DNA of 45,543 nt from positions 1-45,543 of the forward strand of contig LADT01000037.1 of assembly GCA_000961765.1 (NCBI GenBank), read 5' to 3'. Positions within the stretch are counted from its first letter, which is position 1; each line of letters opens with the position of its first letter. The DNA is from Clostridiaceae bacterium BRH_c20a. GTDB taxonomy: Bacteria; Bacillota; Peptococcia; Peptococcales; BICA1-8. Below are positions 8,774-16,804 of this stretch, piece by piece. The position numbers and the translations under genes are program-made. The notes under the pieces are model-generated. The model was given only the letters and a program-made list of their open reading frames with translations, searched no databases and was not told the origin of the DNA.

Positions 8774-9259
8774 CTAAATACCCTTATTTGGTGTTTCCCG
8801 AAATTCGTTAACTATATTCTGTAAAAGTCTAATAACTGATAATCCTAATCCCACCGGAGCCGCACTATACAAAGCACCCATTGGTATATGAAGAGCTGGT
8901 GAACTTTGTTTAAGCATAAATAATTTCAAAGCAATCTTTTGACCATAAACTAAAATTATTAAGCCGAAGGCTATAAAAACTATATTGGCAAATATTCTTA
9001 AGATTTTTTTGTTTTTTTCACTTAACCTATCATAGATAAGATCAATTTTTATATGTCTTTGTCGTTTTACGCCATAACTTATACCAAAAAAGACCATCCA
9101 AATAAGACAATATCTAGCTAATTCTTCCGACCATGATAATGAATTATTAAACACTTTACGCATAATCACCTGGCTAAATATTGAAAGGTTCATAATTATA
9201 AATAACGGAACAATAAAAAATTCTTCAAGATGTTTATTGAAAAATGAAATGATCCTCAA
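8774..9259 (-). CDS. dctQ: TRAP transporter small permease subunit (DctQ-like)
   Basis: A four-helix membrane protein of the DctQ family, partner of DctM. It shows the family's WSEELARYCLIWMVFFGISYG segment and a following RQRHIKIDL stretch. I prefer the TTG start at 9259 (161 residues) because GAGGAGGC lies 7 nt upstream. The upstream in-frame ATG at 9292 has only AAGAG directly abutting it. The gene lies between dctP and dctM, with a 118-bp gap to the chosen dctM start. A strong hairpin separates it from dctP. Confidence 0.9.
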   Translation of the reverse strand: MRIISFFNKHLEEFFIVPLFIIMNLSIFSQVIMRKVFNNSLSWSEELARYCLIWMVFFGISYGVKRQRHIKIDLIYDRLSEKNKKILRIFANIVFIAFGLIILVYGQKIALKLFMLKQSSPALHIPMGALYSAAPVGLGLSVIRLLQNIVNEFRETPNKGI

Positions 9260-9316
9260 GCGTTTAGCCTCCTCAATAAAATCATAACTCATCTCTTAAA
9301 AGTGAATAGTGGATGT

Positions 9317-9346
9317 AATAGTGGATTCCTTAAGGAATCCACTATT
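9317..9346 (-). other. Perfect 30-bp palindromic hairpin between dctP and dctQ
   Basis: AATAGTGGATTCC-TTAA-GGAATCCACTATT is a perfect palindrome in the 67-bp gap. There is no T-run, so it looks like an mRNA-stabilising or processing hairpin. Such structures often raise binding-protein levels over permease levels in uptake operons. Part of the arm (ATAGTGGAT) recurs at 9306-9314. Confidence 0.6.
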
Positions 9347-9359
9347 CATACTTAAATAA

Positions 9360-10412
9360 TTATTGTGCTTCTTTAACTGCTTTGAAAAAGCGTTTTACAA
9401 AATCAGGCTCCAATTCAGCAGCATACTTATCTAATACTGGTTGAATAATTGCTTGCATTTCAGTTAAGGCCTCTGGTGCGACATCATTATATTGAACGCC
9501 TTCTGCTATCAACTTCTCTTTATACTCATTCTCAGAATCACGAGTGAGTTTACGCTCATAATCTCTGGCCACAATAGAGGCTTCCTTTACAATTTCTTGT
9601 TGTTCGGGGGTTAATCCATCATAGGTAGCTTTACTCATTAAAAATACCCAAACTCCATAAAGATCATTAGTTTTAGAAATATATTTCTGAACTTCATGAA
9701 ATTTCGCTTCATATATTTGGGATAATGGGTTTGTTTGAGCATCTACAACCCCTTGTTGAAGAGCTGTAAATACTTCCCCAAAAGCCATAGGTGTAGGATT
9801 AGCCCCTAAAGCTTTAAATACATCAAGTAAAATTTGATTTTCCATTGTACGTATTTTAATTCCTTTCAAATCACCAGCTGAATTAATAGGACGAACATTG
9901 TTTGAGATATTATAGAAACCCTCTTCCCAGTATGACAAACCCACAAGTTCAGCTGCAGGTAATTTCTTAAGCATTTCCTCACCTATTTGCCCATCTAAAA
10001 CTTTATCGGCAACTTTGTCATTCTGGAACAAGAAAGGAAAATTTAATATATTAAACTCTGGAGCAAAGTTAGCTAAAGGCGCGGTAGCAGGAATAGTTAT
10101 ATCTAGTGATCCTAGTTGAAGATCTTGAATCATTTGCCGATCATCACCAAGTGAACCACTATGATATGTTTGAATAACAATTGCTCCATTTGTTTTTTCT
10201 TCAACAATTTCCTTAAACTTCAGTAAAGCTATATGTTGTGGATGCTTGTCATTTAAACCAATCCCTGCTTTTAAAATTTTAACCTTTGGGCTGGATTCAC
10301 TGGGCTCTTGACTTACTTTACTCGGCTCTGGAGCAGGAGTTTGGCTATTTCCACAACCAAACAAGGTTATAAGCATAACTGTTACAATAAACATGATAAT
10401 TATCTTTTTCAT
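9360..10412 (-). CDS. dctP: TRAP transporter solute-binding lipoprotein (DctP-like)
   Basis: A 350-residue extracytoplasmic binding protein. The N-terminus has a lipoprotein signal with lipobox LFGC (C20), then a Ser/Pro/Glu-rich linker. The body matches DctP/SiaP proteins: FKEIVEEKTNGAIVIQTYHSGSLG, the substrate-gating segment GLKGIKIRTMENQ-like (about 180-195) and FGEVFTALQQGVVDAQTNPL. The conserved Arg that pairs with the ligand carboxylate is expected in the KIRTMEN segment, so a carboxylate ligand is likely. The ribosome binding site AGGAGG is clear. It is the first TRAP gene of the transcript, followed by a stabilising hairpin, dctQ and dctM. Confidence 0.95.
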   Translation of the reverse strand: MKKIIIMFIVTVMLITLFGCGNSQTPAPEPSKVSQEPSESSPKVKILKAGIGLNDKHPQHIALLKFKEIVEEKTNGAIVIQTYHSGSLGDDRQMIQDLQLGSLDITIPATAPLANFAPEFNILNFPFLFQNDKVADKVLDGQIGEEMLKKLPAAELVGLSYWEEGFYNISNNVRPINSAGDLKGIKIRTMENQILLDVFKALGANPTPMAFGEVFTALQQGVVDAQTNPLSQIYEAKFHEVQKYISKTNDLYGVWVFLMSKATYDGLTPEQQEIVKEASIVARDYERKLTRDSENEYKEKLIAEGVQYNDVAPEALTEMQAIIQPVLDKYAAELEPDFVKRFFKAVKEAQ

Positions 10413-10469
10413 TAATAATCCTCCTCAAAATTTTCATTATTTTATAAATTGTTGTACAATTCGAAAGTT

Positions 10470-11567
10470 CTATCTATTCTTCCCCCTCCCTTCTATCCTT
10501 ATTTCCCTTTCATAAATACCATCTCTAAAACCATAAATTTTATCTGCTAAGTTTATTACAGGACAGATATGATTGGGTATTATTTCAACAACATCACCTA
10601 TGTTTAAACTGCACTTACCTATAATATCAACAATCCCATGTTCCTCTGATAGACGGTTGATAGCCAAATTATCAAACCCCTTTATATAACCATGCCCACC
10701 TTCTCTATATAAATCTTGGGCTAGAGTTTTGCTTCCAGCGTCAATGATTAATCGTTCATTACTAGGTTTAGAAACTACTGTGGCAAAAATAGTAGCTGCA
10801 CAATCTGTTTCAGTAGCACCTCCAGTACCTAGCACTGCTCTGTCATTAAAAACATAAGTTCCTGCTCTAACTTCGGTTATAAAAGGAGTTTCTTTTAAAA
10901 ACCTGACCGTCGCTGTTGAACCTACACTAATTTCAGAAACGTAAACACCAGCTCTTTCTATTGCTTCTTTTGTTTGATTAAGAATCGTTGCATCTTCAAT
11001 TGCTATTTTTCTTATAGCCTCGTCTGTCCTTTCCTTATATGCATGTCCCGTATGACTCATCAACCCCGATATATGGATATAAGGCAATTTTGCAATTTCC
11101 AAAATTTCTTTTAAACTTTCCTGTGAGGTTTTCCCCATTCGCCTTAGGCCTGTGTCCACATCAATATAGATAGGTATTTTAGCTTTATGGTGTTCACCAA
11201 CATCATTTATGCCCTGAGCAACTTTATAATCATCTAATGCAACTATTAATTTCGCTTTACTATAAAGCTCACTAAATCTCTCAAGCTTTTTTTTCCCCAC
11301 TATTGGGAATGCTACTAAGATATCCGTTATACCTTGATTTATCATAACCTCTGCCTCTTGCAGTTTTGCAACTGTAATTCCATAAGCTCCCGCTTCTAGT
11401 TGTTTCTGGGCTATCCATGGGCTTTTATGAGTTTTAGTATGTGGCCGAAGTTTTATTTGTCCCTCTTTAGCTAATTTAGCTAACCAGTTTATATTCTGCT
11501 CCATGATATTTAAATCAACTGCAACAAAAGGCGTATCAGTAAGCAGTTCCTTTTCTATTATTTTCAC
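10470..11567 (-). CDS. PLP-dependent D-serine-dehydratase / D-threonine-aldolase-family enzyme
   Basis: A 365-residue fold-type III PLP enzyme: alanine-racemase-like barrel plus C-terminal metal-binding domain. I start at GTG 11567, with GGAGGA 6 nt upstream, because longer in-frame starts have no site. The PLP lysine is K45 in RPHTKTHK. The metal site near the C-terminus reads H333-I-C335 (NHICP). As I recall the family, HxC with Zn marks D-serine and 3-hydroxy-D-aspartate dehydratases, whereas D-threonine aldolases carry HxD. A dehydratase (deaminating) role is therefore more likely than an aldolase role. It lies beside a D-amino acid transaminase and RidA, which deals with the imines such enzymes release. 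The substrate could be a D-hydroxy amino acid or an amino-sugar acid such as D-glucosaminate. Confidence 0.87.
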   Translation of the reverse strand: MKIIEKELLTDTPFVAVDLNIMEQNINWLAKLAKEGQIKLRPHTKTHKSPWIAQKQLEAGAYGITVAKLQEAEVMINQGITDILVAFPIVGKKKLERFSELYSKAKLIVALDDYKVAQGINDVGEHHKAKIPIYIDVDTGLRRMGKTSQESLKEILEIAKLPYIHISGLMSHTGHAYKERTDEAIRKIAIEDATILNQTKEAIERAGVYVSEISVGSTATVRFLKETPFITEVRAGTYVFNDRAVLGTGGATETDCAATIFATVVSKPSNERLIIDAGSKTLAQDLYREGGHGYIKGFDNLAINRLSEEHGIVDIIGKCSLNIGDVVEIIPNHICPVINLADKIYGFRDGIYEREIRIEGRGKNR

Positions 11568-11622
11568 CTTTACTCCTCCATATAAATAAATCATGTTAGC
11601 ACGTATTGTAATTATCACTCAT

Positions 11623-12495
11623 TTAACTAATTTTTATTGCTGATAACCCACATTCATTATTAATCCATTTTTTGTATTCCTCATTTAGTTTTTTAGTAAT
11701 GGGTCCGACTAGACCATTATTTATTATCTCACTATTAACTTTAGTTACTGGTAAAACTTCTATGTAAGTACCTGTTAGAAATACCTCATTCGCATGGTAT
11801 AATTGTTCAACTGTAAACGGGATTTGATTGACCTTAATATTTATACTTTCCGCTAGAGAGATAATATGTTTTCTAGTTATCCCTCCTAATATATGACTAT
11901 TGGCAGGGTAAGTATATATCTGATTATTTTCAACTATAAATATATTTGTGCTTGAGCCCTCTATTATGTAACCATCTCTATAAAGAACAGATTCAAAATA
12001 ACCGTTGTCTCTTGCTTCTTGTTTAGCCAAGACATTTGGCAGTAAGTTTAAACTTTTTATGTCACACCTACTCCAGCGAATATCTTTAGCAAGAGAGACA
12101 GAGGCTCCTTTTTCCCATAATTCTGTTGGAGGATTCACGCCAGGTTGAATATTTAAGACAAAATTGCTACTAACCTTTTCGGGGAAAGTATGTGTCCGTC
12201 TACTTGTACCCCTTGTTATTTGAAAATATATTTCTGCATATTTTAGATTTGCTTCCTTTAGTCCATCATAGATAATTTGCTCAATGTCCTGTTTAGTATA
12301 ATCTGTTTGAATTTTTACAGAATTTAAACTATTAAAGAATCTCTCGAGATGATCTTCCAATGCAAAAGGGACACCTTCATAAACATAGACTACTTCATAT
12401 ACACCATCACCAAATTGATACCCCCTATCCTCAATATTTACATATGCCTTATCTATAGTCATAAATTGGCCATTTATAAAAGCAATACTACACAT
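11623..12495 (-). CDS. dat: D-amino acid aminotransferase (class IV, fold type IV PLP)
   Basis: A 290-residue class IV aminotransferase closest in pattern to D-alanine transaminase. Landmarks: MCSIAFINGQF start; SRCDIKSLNLLPNVLAKQEA with Schiff-base K147; DGYIIEGSSTNIFIV; and ARG-type loop TRGTSRRTHTFP. It would move an amino group between a D-amino acid and a 2-keto acid. The ribosome binding site GAGGAGG is clear. It sits 55 bp before the D-serine-dehydratase-like gene and after ridA, so three enzymes of D-amino acid and imine metabolism lie side by side. Branched-chain transaminase or ADC lyase are less likely given the SLNLL context. Confidence 0.9.
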   Translation of the reverse strand: MCSIAFINGQFMTIDKAYVNIEDRGYQFGDGVYEVVYVYEGVPFALEDHLERFFNSLNSVKIQTDYTKQDIEQIIYDGLKEANLKYAEIYFQITRGTSRRTHTFPEKVSSNFVLNIQPGVNPPTELWEKGASVSLAKDIRWSRCDIKSLNLLPNVLAKQEARDNGYFESVLYRDGYIIEGSSTNIFIVENNQIYTYPANSHILGGITRKHIISLAESINIKVNQIPFTVEQLYHANEVFLTGTYIEVLPVTKVNSEIINNGLVGPITKKLNEEYKKWINNECGLSAIKIS

Positions 12496-12577
12496 AAATA
12501 TCCCTCCTCGTATTTATTATTTGTCTTTCGAAACAATAGTAGTTCAATCCCCAATAATTACTGAATTTTAAAATTAA

Positions 12578-13042
12578 TTAGTCTTTACTTTCAATTATTA
12601 TTTCTATTTCTACAGGTGTATCAAATGGCAATACATTAGTACCTATAGCAGAACGAGCATGTTTTCCTCTCTCACCTAAAACTTCTACTAGTAAATTAGA
12701 TGCCCCATTAATAACATATGGTTGTTCAACAAAGTCAGGAGTGCTACTAACAAAACCGAGGACTTTTATCACTTTTTCAATACGCTCTAAATCACCTAAG
12801 TAATTTTGAAGTACACCTAAAATATTGATCATTGTTTGGCGTGCTGCTTTCTGACCTTGTTCAATACTAAGGTCTTTACCTAGTTTACCTTTGTAAATTA
12901 GTTCCCCATTAACCCTACAATCCATTCCCGATAAGTATATTAAGTTACCAGTTTGCCGTACAGGTATGTAGGAAAACTTCGGTTCAGCAGGTTTAGGCAA
13001 GTCTATACCCATTTTTTCTAATTTTTCTTTAATTGTAGACAT
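12578..13042 (-). CDS. ridA: RidA/YjgF-family enamine/imine deaminase
   Basis: A 154-residue Rid-family protein, with the start at ATG 13042 set by GGAGGTACTT. Rid proteins hydrolyse reactive enamine/imine intermediates released by PLP dehydratases. It keeps the family's late HARSAIGTNVLPFDTPVEIE segment with the active-site Arg. It is longer than canonical RidA (~128 residues), with an N-terminal extension KEKLEKMGIDLPKPAEP that marks the longer Rid subgroups. Placement beside the dehydratase-like and transaminase genes supports a house-cleaning role in this pathway. The 190 bp between it and kdgK may carry an internal promoter, but no convincing -35/-10 pair is visible. Confidence 0.92.
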   Translation of the reverse strand: MSTIKEKLEKMGIDLPKPAEPKFSYIPVRQTGNLIYLSGMDCRVNGELIYKGKLGKDLSIEQGQKAARQTMINILGVLQNYLGDLERIEKVIKVLGFVSSTPDFVEQPYVINGASNLLVEVLGERGKHARSAIGTNVLPFDTPVEIEIIIESKD

Positions 13043-13232
13043 AAGTACCTCCATTTATAAAAAATTTATTCTTTTAAAAATCCATCTTAAATTTATCTAG
13101 GGTGATTATTCCGTAAGTTTCTTATTTTACTCTTCACAACCCAATTAGGGGGAAAGTAATATTAAGTACACAAATAGGGGTTTTTTAATAGTAAATACAT
13201 AGTTGTATTTTAAAGAATACTTTTATTGAAAA

Positions 13233-14258
13233 TTACCTTTGCACCCTTCCTGATCCATCACCAGACATCAAGTTCTCAACTTCCCCCTTGCTTACCAAAT
13301 TAAAATCACCCGGGATACTATGCTTCAGACAGGATGCTGCTACAGCGAACTCTAAAGCTTTCTGATTATCCATTCCATTTAATAAGCCATATAATAATCC
13401 GCCACAGAAGGAATCTCCACCCCCTACCCGGTCTACAATGTGAATATCATATTTCCGCGACTTATAATAACCTTTTCCGTCATAAAGTAGAGCAGACCAA
13501 CCATTATCTGAGGCAGAATAGCTTTCCCTTAAAGTTATTGCAACTTTTTTGAAACCAAACCTTTCTACAAGCTTTTGGGCAACTTGCTGATATCCGGAAT
13601 CATCCAACTCCCCGGAAGTAATATCTGTATTATCAGCTTTAATACCAAATACCATCTCAGCATCTTCTTCATTACCTATAGCAATATCAACATATTTCAT
13701 TAAGCCACTCATGACTTTATTTGCTTCCTCAGAAGACCATAACTTTTTTCGGAAGTTTAAATCACAACTTACTAATACTCCTGCTTTTTTAGCTTCCTGC
13801 AATGCCTCTAATGTTACTTCAGCTGCACTATCACTTATCGCAGGAGTTATTCCTGTAAAGTGGAACAATTCCGCTCCTTCAAAAATAGTTTCCCAATCCA
13901 TTTCGCCTGGTTTAATTTGAGCAATAGCAGAATTAGCTCGATCATAGATTACTTTTGATGCCCTCTGGGAAGCTCCGGATTCTAAATAATATACTCCTAA
14001 CCGCTCTCCAACCATTTTTATATAATCAGTCCTTACTCCATATTTACGCAAGTAACTTCGACAAGCTTGACCTACTTCATGGTTGGGAAGATTAGTAACA
14101 AAATAAGCATCTAAGCCATAATTAGCCAGAGAAACCGCTACATTAGCTTCTCCACCAGCATAAGTTGCTTCAAAACTAGCAGCCTGAACAATTCGTTGAT
14201 ATCCGGGGGTAGCCAAACGTAGCATTATCTCACCAAAGGTTACAACCTTTTTTCTCAT
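13233..14258 (-). CDS. kdgK: PfkB-family 2-keto-3-deoxygluconate kinase
   Basis: A 341-residue ribokinase/PfkB-type sugar kinase. It has the N-terminal GG motif (YAGGEANVAVSLANYG, ~33-48) and the C-terminal catalytic motif DRVGGGDSFCGG near residue 290, a DTxGAGD variant. The sequence type (VTFGEIMLRLATPG, CDLNFRKKLW) is that of KDG kinases, which make KDPG from 2-keto-3-deoxygluconate and ATP. It lies 21 bp after the KDPG aldolase gene, giving a two-gene lower Entner-Doudoroff pair. It has a strong ribosome binding site (AGGAGG). The C-terminal tail after residue ~325 is short and unconserved. Confidence 0.9.
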   Translation of the reverse strand: MRKKVVTFGEIMLRLATPGYQRIVQAASFEATYAGGEANVAVSLANYGLDAYFVTNLPNHEVGQACRSYLRKYGVRTDYIKMVGERLGVYYLESGASQRASKVIYDRANSAIAQIKPGEMDWETIFEGAELFHFTGITPAISDSAAEVTLEALQEAKKAGVLVSCDLNFRKKLWSSEEANKVMSGLMKYVDIAIGNEEDAEMVFGIKADNTDITSGELDDSGYQQVAQKLVERFGFKKVAITLRESYSASDNGWSALLYDGKGYYKSRKYDIHIVDRVGGGDSFCGGLLYGLLNGMDNQKALEFAVAASCLKHSIPGDFNLVSKGEVENLMSGDGSGRVQR

Positions 14259-14279
14259 TAATAAGATCCTCCTGTGTGT

Positions 14280-14924
14280 TTAATTATTTCTAGCTGCTTT
14301 AATCTTTTCTACAAACTGCCGGGCAGTTTGAGTAACTAAATCATAATCCCCTGTTATAGCACCTTTAGTTAGATAACCTCCAACACCTACTGCTACAGCA
14401 CCTGCTTTGATCCATTCTTGAACATTTTCCAAAGATACTCCTCCAGTTGGCATTAATGGTGCTTGTGGTAAAGGAGCCTTAATAGCTTTGATTACCTTAG
14501 GACCAAGTACTTCTCCCGGAAAAACCTTAATGATATCAGCCCCTAATTCCATAGCCTCAACCACCTCTTTAACGGTCATAGCGCCAGGCATACAAGGAAT
14601 CTGGTATCTATTACAAAGCTTTATTACTTCTGGATTTAAATGGGGACTCACTACATATGCTGCACCTGCCAAAATTGCTGCCCTAGCTGTTTCGGCATCA
14701 AGTACAGAGCCTACTCCCAATACAACATCTGAATCTTTGTAATACTTTGCTACTTCTTTGATTACATTTAAAGCATCAGGCACCGTCATTGTTACTTCGA
14801 TAGCTAAAATGCCTCCAGTTTTTACCGCTTCTACAATTTTTTTGGCTTTTTCAGGTGTTTCTGTTCTTACAACAGCTACAATACCACTATCAATTACTTT
14901 TTGTAATATCTGTATTTTATGCAT
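14280..14924 (-). CDS. eda: KDPG/KHG aldolase
   Basis: A 214-residue class I aldolase that splits 2-keto-3-deoxy-6-phosphogluconate into pyruvate and glyceraldehyde-3-phosphate. Active-site residues are R20 (VVR), E43 (AIEVTM) and Schiff-base K133 (DIIKVFPGE). GVGSVLDAETARAA and PGAMTVKEV are also standard. It is the first gene of the minus-strand cluster, preceded by a promoter-like region with a palindromic operator. The start ATG has GGAGG 9 nt upstream. Length and motifs are fully typical. Confidence 0.94.
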   Translation of the reverse strand: MHKIQILQKVIDSGIVAVVRTETPEKAKKIVEAVKTGGILAIEVTMTVPDALNVIKEVAKYYKDSDVVLGVGSVLDAETARAAILAGAAYVVSPHLNPEVIKLCNRYQIPCMPGAMTVKEVVEAMELGADIIKVFPGEVLGPKVIKAIKAPLPQAPLMPTGGVSLENVQEWIKAGAVAVGVGGYLTKGAITGDYDLVTQTARQFVEKIKAARNN

Positions 14925-15025
14925 GACTATATTCCTCCATTTGCCATATAGTTTCTTAATGAGATGGTTAAGGCTTTAAGGATATTAAGCATTAACCAAG
15001 TATTTAAATGTAATAATAACTGAAA

Positions 15026-15058
15026 TTTATAATATTCCATAATGCGAAATGTCATTTC
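15026..15058 (-). promoter_or_regulatory. Candidate promoter and palindromic operator ahead of eda-kdgK
   Basis: GAAATGTCATTTC (15046-15058) is a perfect 6-1-6 palindrome. On the minus strand it overlaps a -35-like ATGACA (15055-15050), which lies 18 bp from TATAAA (15031-15026). The site is about 100 nt before the eda start. Its size fits IclR-family operators, and the cluster ends with an iclR gene. The surrounding gap (14925-15205) otherwise holds only the terminator of the lipoprotein gene. Confidence 0.4.
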
Positions 15059-15128
15059 ATAATAATTAAAACATTCTATACTTTATTCCAAATTCCTGCA
15101 AAGTATTAAGAAATTTTTTTATTTTTTT

Positions 15129-15160
15129 AAAAAAATAAAAACCGGCTATTTAAAGCCAGT
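15129..15160 (-). terminator. Rho-independent terminator after the small lipoprotein gene
   Basis: On the minus strand ACTGGCT-TTAAAT-AGCCGGT (15160-15141, one G-U pair) is followed by a T-rich tract TTTTTATTTTTTT. It separates the lipoprotein gene from the eda promoter region. Confidence 0.8.
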
Positions 15161-15205
15161 CTCTGTCTGTTTTTTTAATACCTATTAATTTTATATTCAA
15201 TCTGA

Positions 15206-15661
15206 CTATGTATTAATAATTACTATCTTTTCACTTACTACCTTAATACCTGTTATAAATGGCTCTAATTCTACTATTTCCTGCTTAGACAATCCTTTTG
15301 TATTAAAAACAACTACTCCGTTGATTTCTATACTCCCTTTAGAGGGAATAGATTTTTCAACAACTACCTTGAGGTCTTCTGTTAAAAGCTTATCCTTGAT
15401 ACCCAGACCTAAAACAGGCTCGATCCATTGAATAAATGTTTCATTAGTATTTTCATTATTTAAATTTATTGTATAAGTCAAGCGATGCTGATCTGTATTT
15501 TCATTACTCACAGCTCCTAAACCTGTCGACATACTATAAATTTGAAATCCTGTTTTATCATTAGCTTGATCTTTTTCTTGGCCTAACTTAGTACAGCCAA
15601 TAGCTGACAAGCTAATTATTAGCGATACACATAATATTAAGCACAATCTTCCTTTTAACAT
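15206..15661 (-). CDS. Small lipoprotein of unknown function
   Basis: A 151-residue protein with a lipoprotein signal peptide (MLKGRLCLILCVSLIISLSA, lipobox AIGC with C23). A hydrophilic domain follows, containing TYTINLNNENTNETFIQWIEPVLG, and is predicted to be beta-rich. I do not recognise the family. It is transcribed alone, divergently from eamA, and has its own terminator. It would be anchored on the outer face of the cytoplasmic membrane. Middle-region features such as NLNNENTNETFIQWIEP hint at a small immunoglobulin-like fold, but this is weak. Confidence 0.8.
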   Translation of the reverse strand: MLKGRLCLILCVSLIISLSAIGCTKLGQEKDQANDKTGFQIYSMSTGLGAVSNENTDQHRLTYTINLNNENTNETFIQWIEPVLGLGIKDKLLTEDLKVVVEKSIPSKGSIEINGVVVFNTKGLSKQEIVELEPFITGIKVVSEKIVIINT

Positions 15662-15807
15662 AATTTCCTCCTATTAACAAATTACTGTTTCTATAGTTTT
15701 AAATTCCCCGCGTCAATAACAGGGTATCCTCTCTTATTTCTCTGTAATGGTATTATTTTATACTCAAACTAATTTGAGCAACAAAAACGTTCTGCTTTTT
15801 CAGCCTA

Positions 15808-15836
15808 TTGTTTATAAAATTTATTTCCAATATAAT
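15808..15836 (+). promoter_or_regulatory. Sigma-A-type promoter of eamA
   Basis: TTGTTT (15808-15813), a 17-bp spacer and TATAAT (15831-15836) lie 34 nt before the chosen eamA ATG. A CTCAAA-CTAA-TTTGAG inverted repeat (15763-15778) lies upstream and could bind a regulator. Confidence 0.65.
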
Positions 15837-15869
15837 TACTGTATTATTCACTTTAAAGGGGTCAAAAAA

Positions 15870-16760
15870 ATGATTGGAGTATTGTATGCCGTCCTAGTTG
15901 CTTATGGCTATGCTAGTAGTAATTTTTATATGAAGAAAGGCATGGAGAATGGGGCTAAGGATATCGGTATCTTTTATACCATAATAGTAAATTTTTTATT
16001 AGCTCTATTTTTTGCTATTTATGTTCTGATAACAAATCCAGGGATTTTAAATCTTCCCGGCATCATATTCTTTATTCTTTCGGGCATCATGGGCCCGATA
16101 TTAGGTAGGCTAACATTATACACAGCTATCAACCATGTATCTATTACCTTAGCAACATCCATAAAGATTACTGCCCCTGTTTTTGCTGCCATTATTGCCT
16201 TTCTCACTTTAGGGGAAACATTGAGCACAACAGCTTTAATAGGAATGTTTATTGTCATATTTGGTCTTTATCAGCTTTCCCAATTACAAAATGGAACTAG
16301 TGAGAAGTCAACGGGAGGCTCATTAAAGCTAGGTATTGTTTTTGCCCTTCTTTCTGCCTTGACTTTTGCGGGCGGCAATGTCTTTAGAAAATTCAGCTTA
16401 CAATATATAGATTCGGCAGTTTTGGGTTTAGCCATAAGCACTTTAAGTTCCTTAATATTTTACCTTATTTACTTTACCATAAAAGGCCGCTTCAAAGAAT
16501 TCAAAGAAACACCACTAACTGCTCGGAAAAATTTTATCATCGGCGGCCTCTTTACAACCTTAGGTATCCTTTGCTATTTTCTCGCTTTAAAGACTATCCC
16601 CGTCGCTATTGCCGTAACCCTAGCTAACACCGAACCTATTTTTGTCATGTTTTTGGGTAAATATGTCTACAAACTAAAGGAAGAAAAACTAAGTAAGAAA
16701 ATGCTTGCATATATCGGTCTGATCTTCATAGGTGTGGTGGTAATTACGTTTAAAGGCTGA
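15870..16760 (+). CDS. EamA-family drug/metabolite exporter (DMT superfamily)
   Basis: A 296-residue membrane protein with about ten hydrophobic helices arranged as two EamA repeats (about 1-130 and 150-295). I start at ATG 15870 (MIGVLYAVLVAYGYASSNFY), which has AAAGGGG about 9 nt upstream. The frame is open 41 codons further, but that stretch covers the promoter. The end of each repeat carries a typical AVTLANTEPIFVMFLGKYV-like segment. These exporters move amino acids, sugars or drugs; the substrate is unknown. It is monocistronic. A GGCTGA/TCAGCC inverted repeat overlaps the stop codon without a T-run. Confidence 0.9.
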   Translation: MIGVLYAVLVAYGYASSNFYMKKGMENGAKDIGIFYTIIVNFLLALFFAIYVLITNPGILNLPGIIFFILSGIMGPILGRLTLYTAINHVSITLATSIKITAPVFAAIIAFLTLGETLSTTALIGMFIVIFGLYQLSQLQNGTSEKSTGGSLKLGIVFALLSALTFAGGNVFRKFSLQYIDSAVLGLAISTLSSLIFYLIYFTIKGRFKEFKETPLTARKNFIIGGLFTTLGILCYFLALKTIPVAIAVTLANTEPIFVMFLGKYVYKLKEEKLSKKMLAYIGLIFIGVVVITFKG

Positions 16761-16804
16761 GTCACTTACAACTTCAGCCCCTCCAATGAATGATAAATTT
16801 TGGG

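Noticed and set aside
10470-11618. Longer start and 'D-threonine aldolase' name for the PLP enzyme
   Set aside because: GTG 11567 has a well-placed GGAGGA while the earlier start has none; the HxC ligand pair speaks against a simple aldolase label.
15747-15869. N-terminal extension of the EamA protein
   Set aside because: This stretch contains the -35/-10 promoter and lacks hydrophobic EamA features; the ATG at 15870 has its own ribosome binding site.
16754-16778. Rho-independent terminator after eamA (GGCTGA/TCAGCC)
   Set aside because: The stem is short, overlaps the stop codon and has no T-run.
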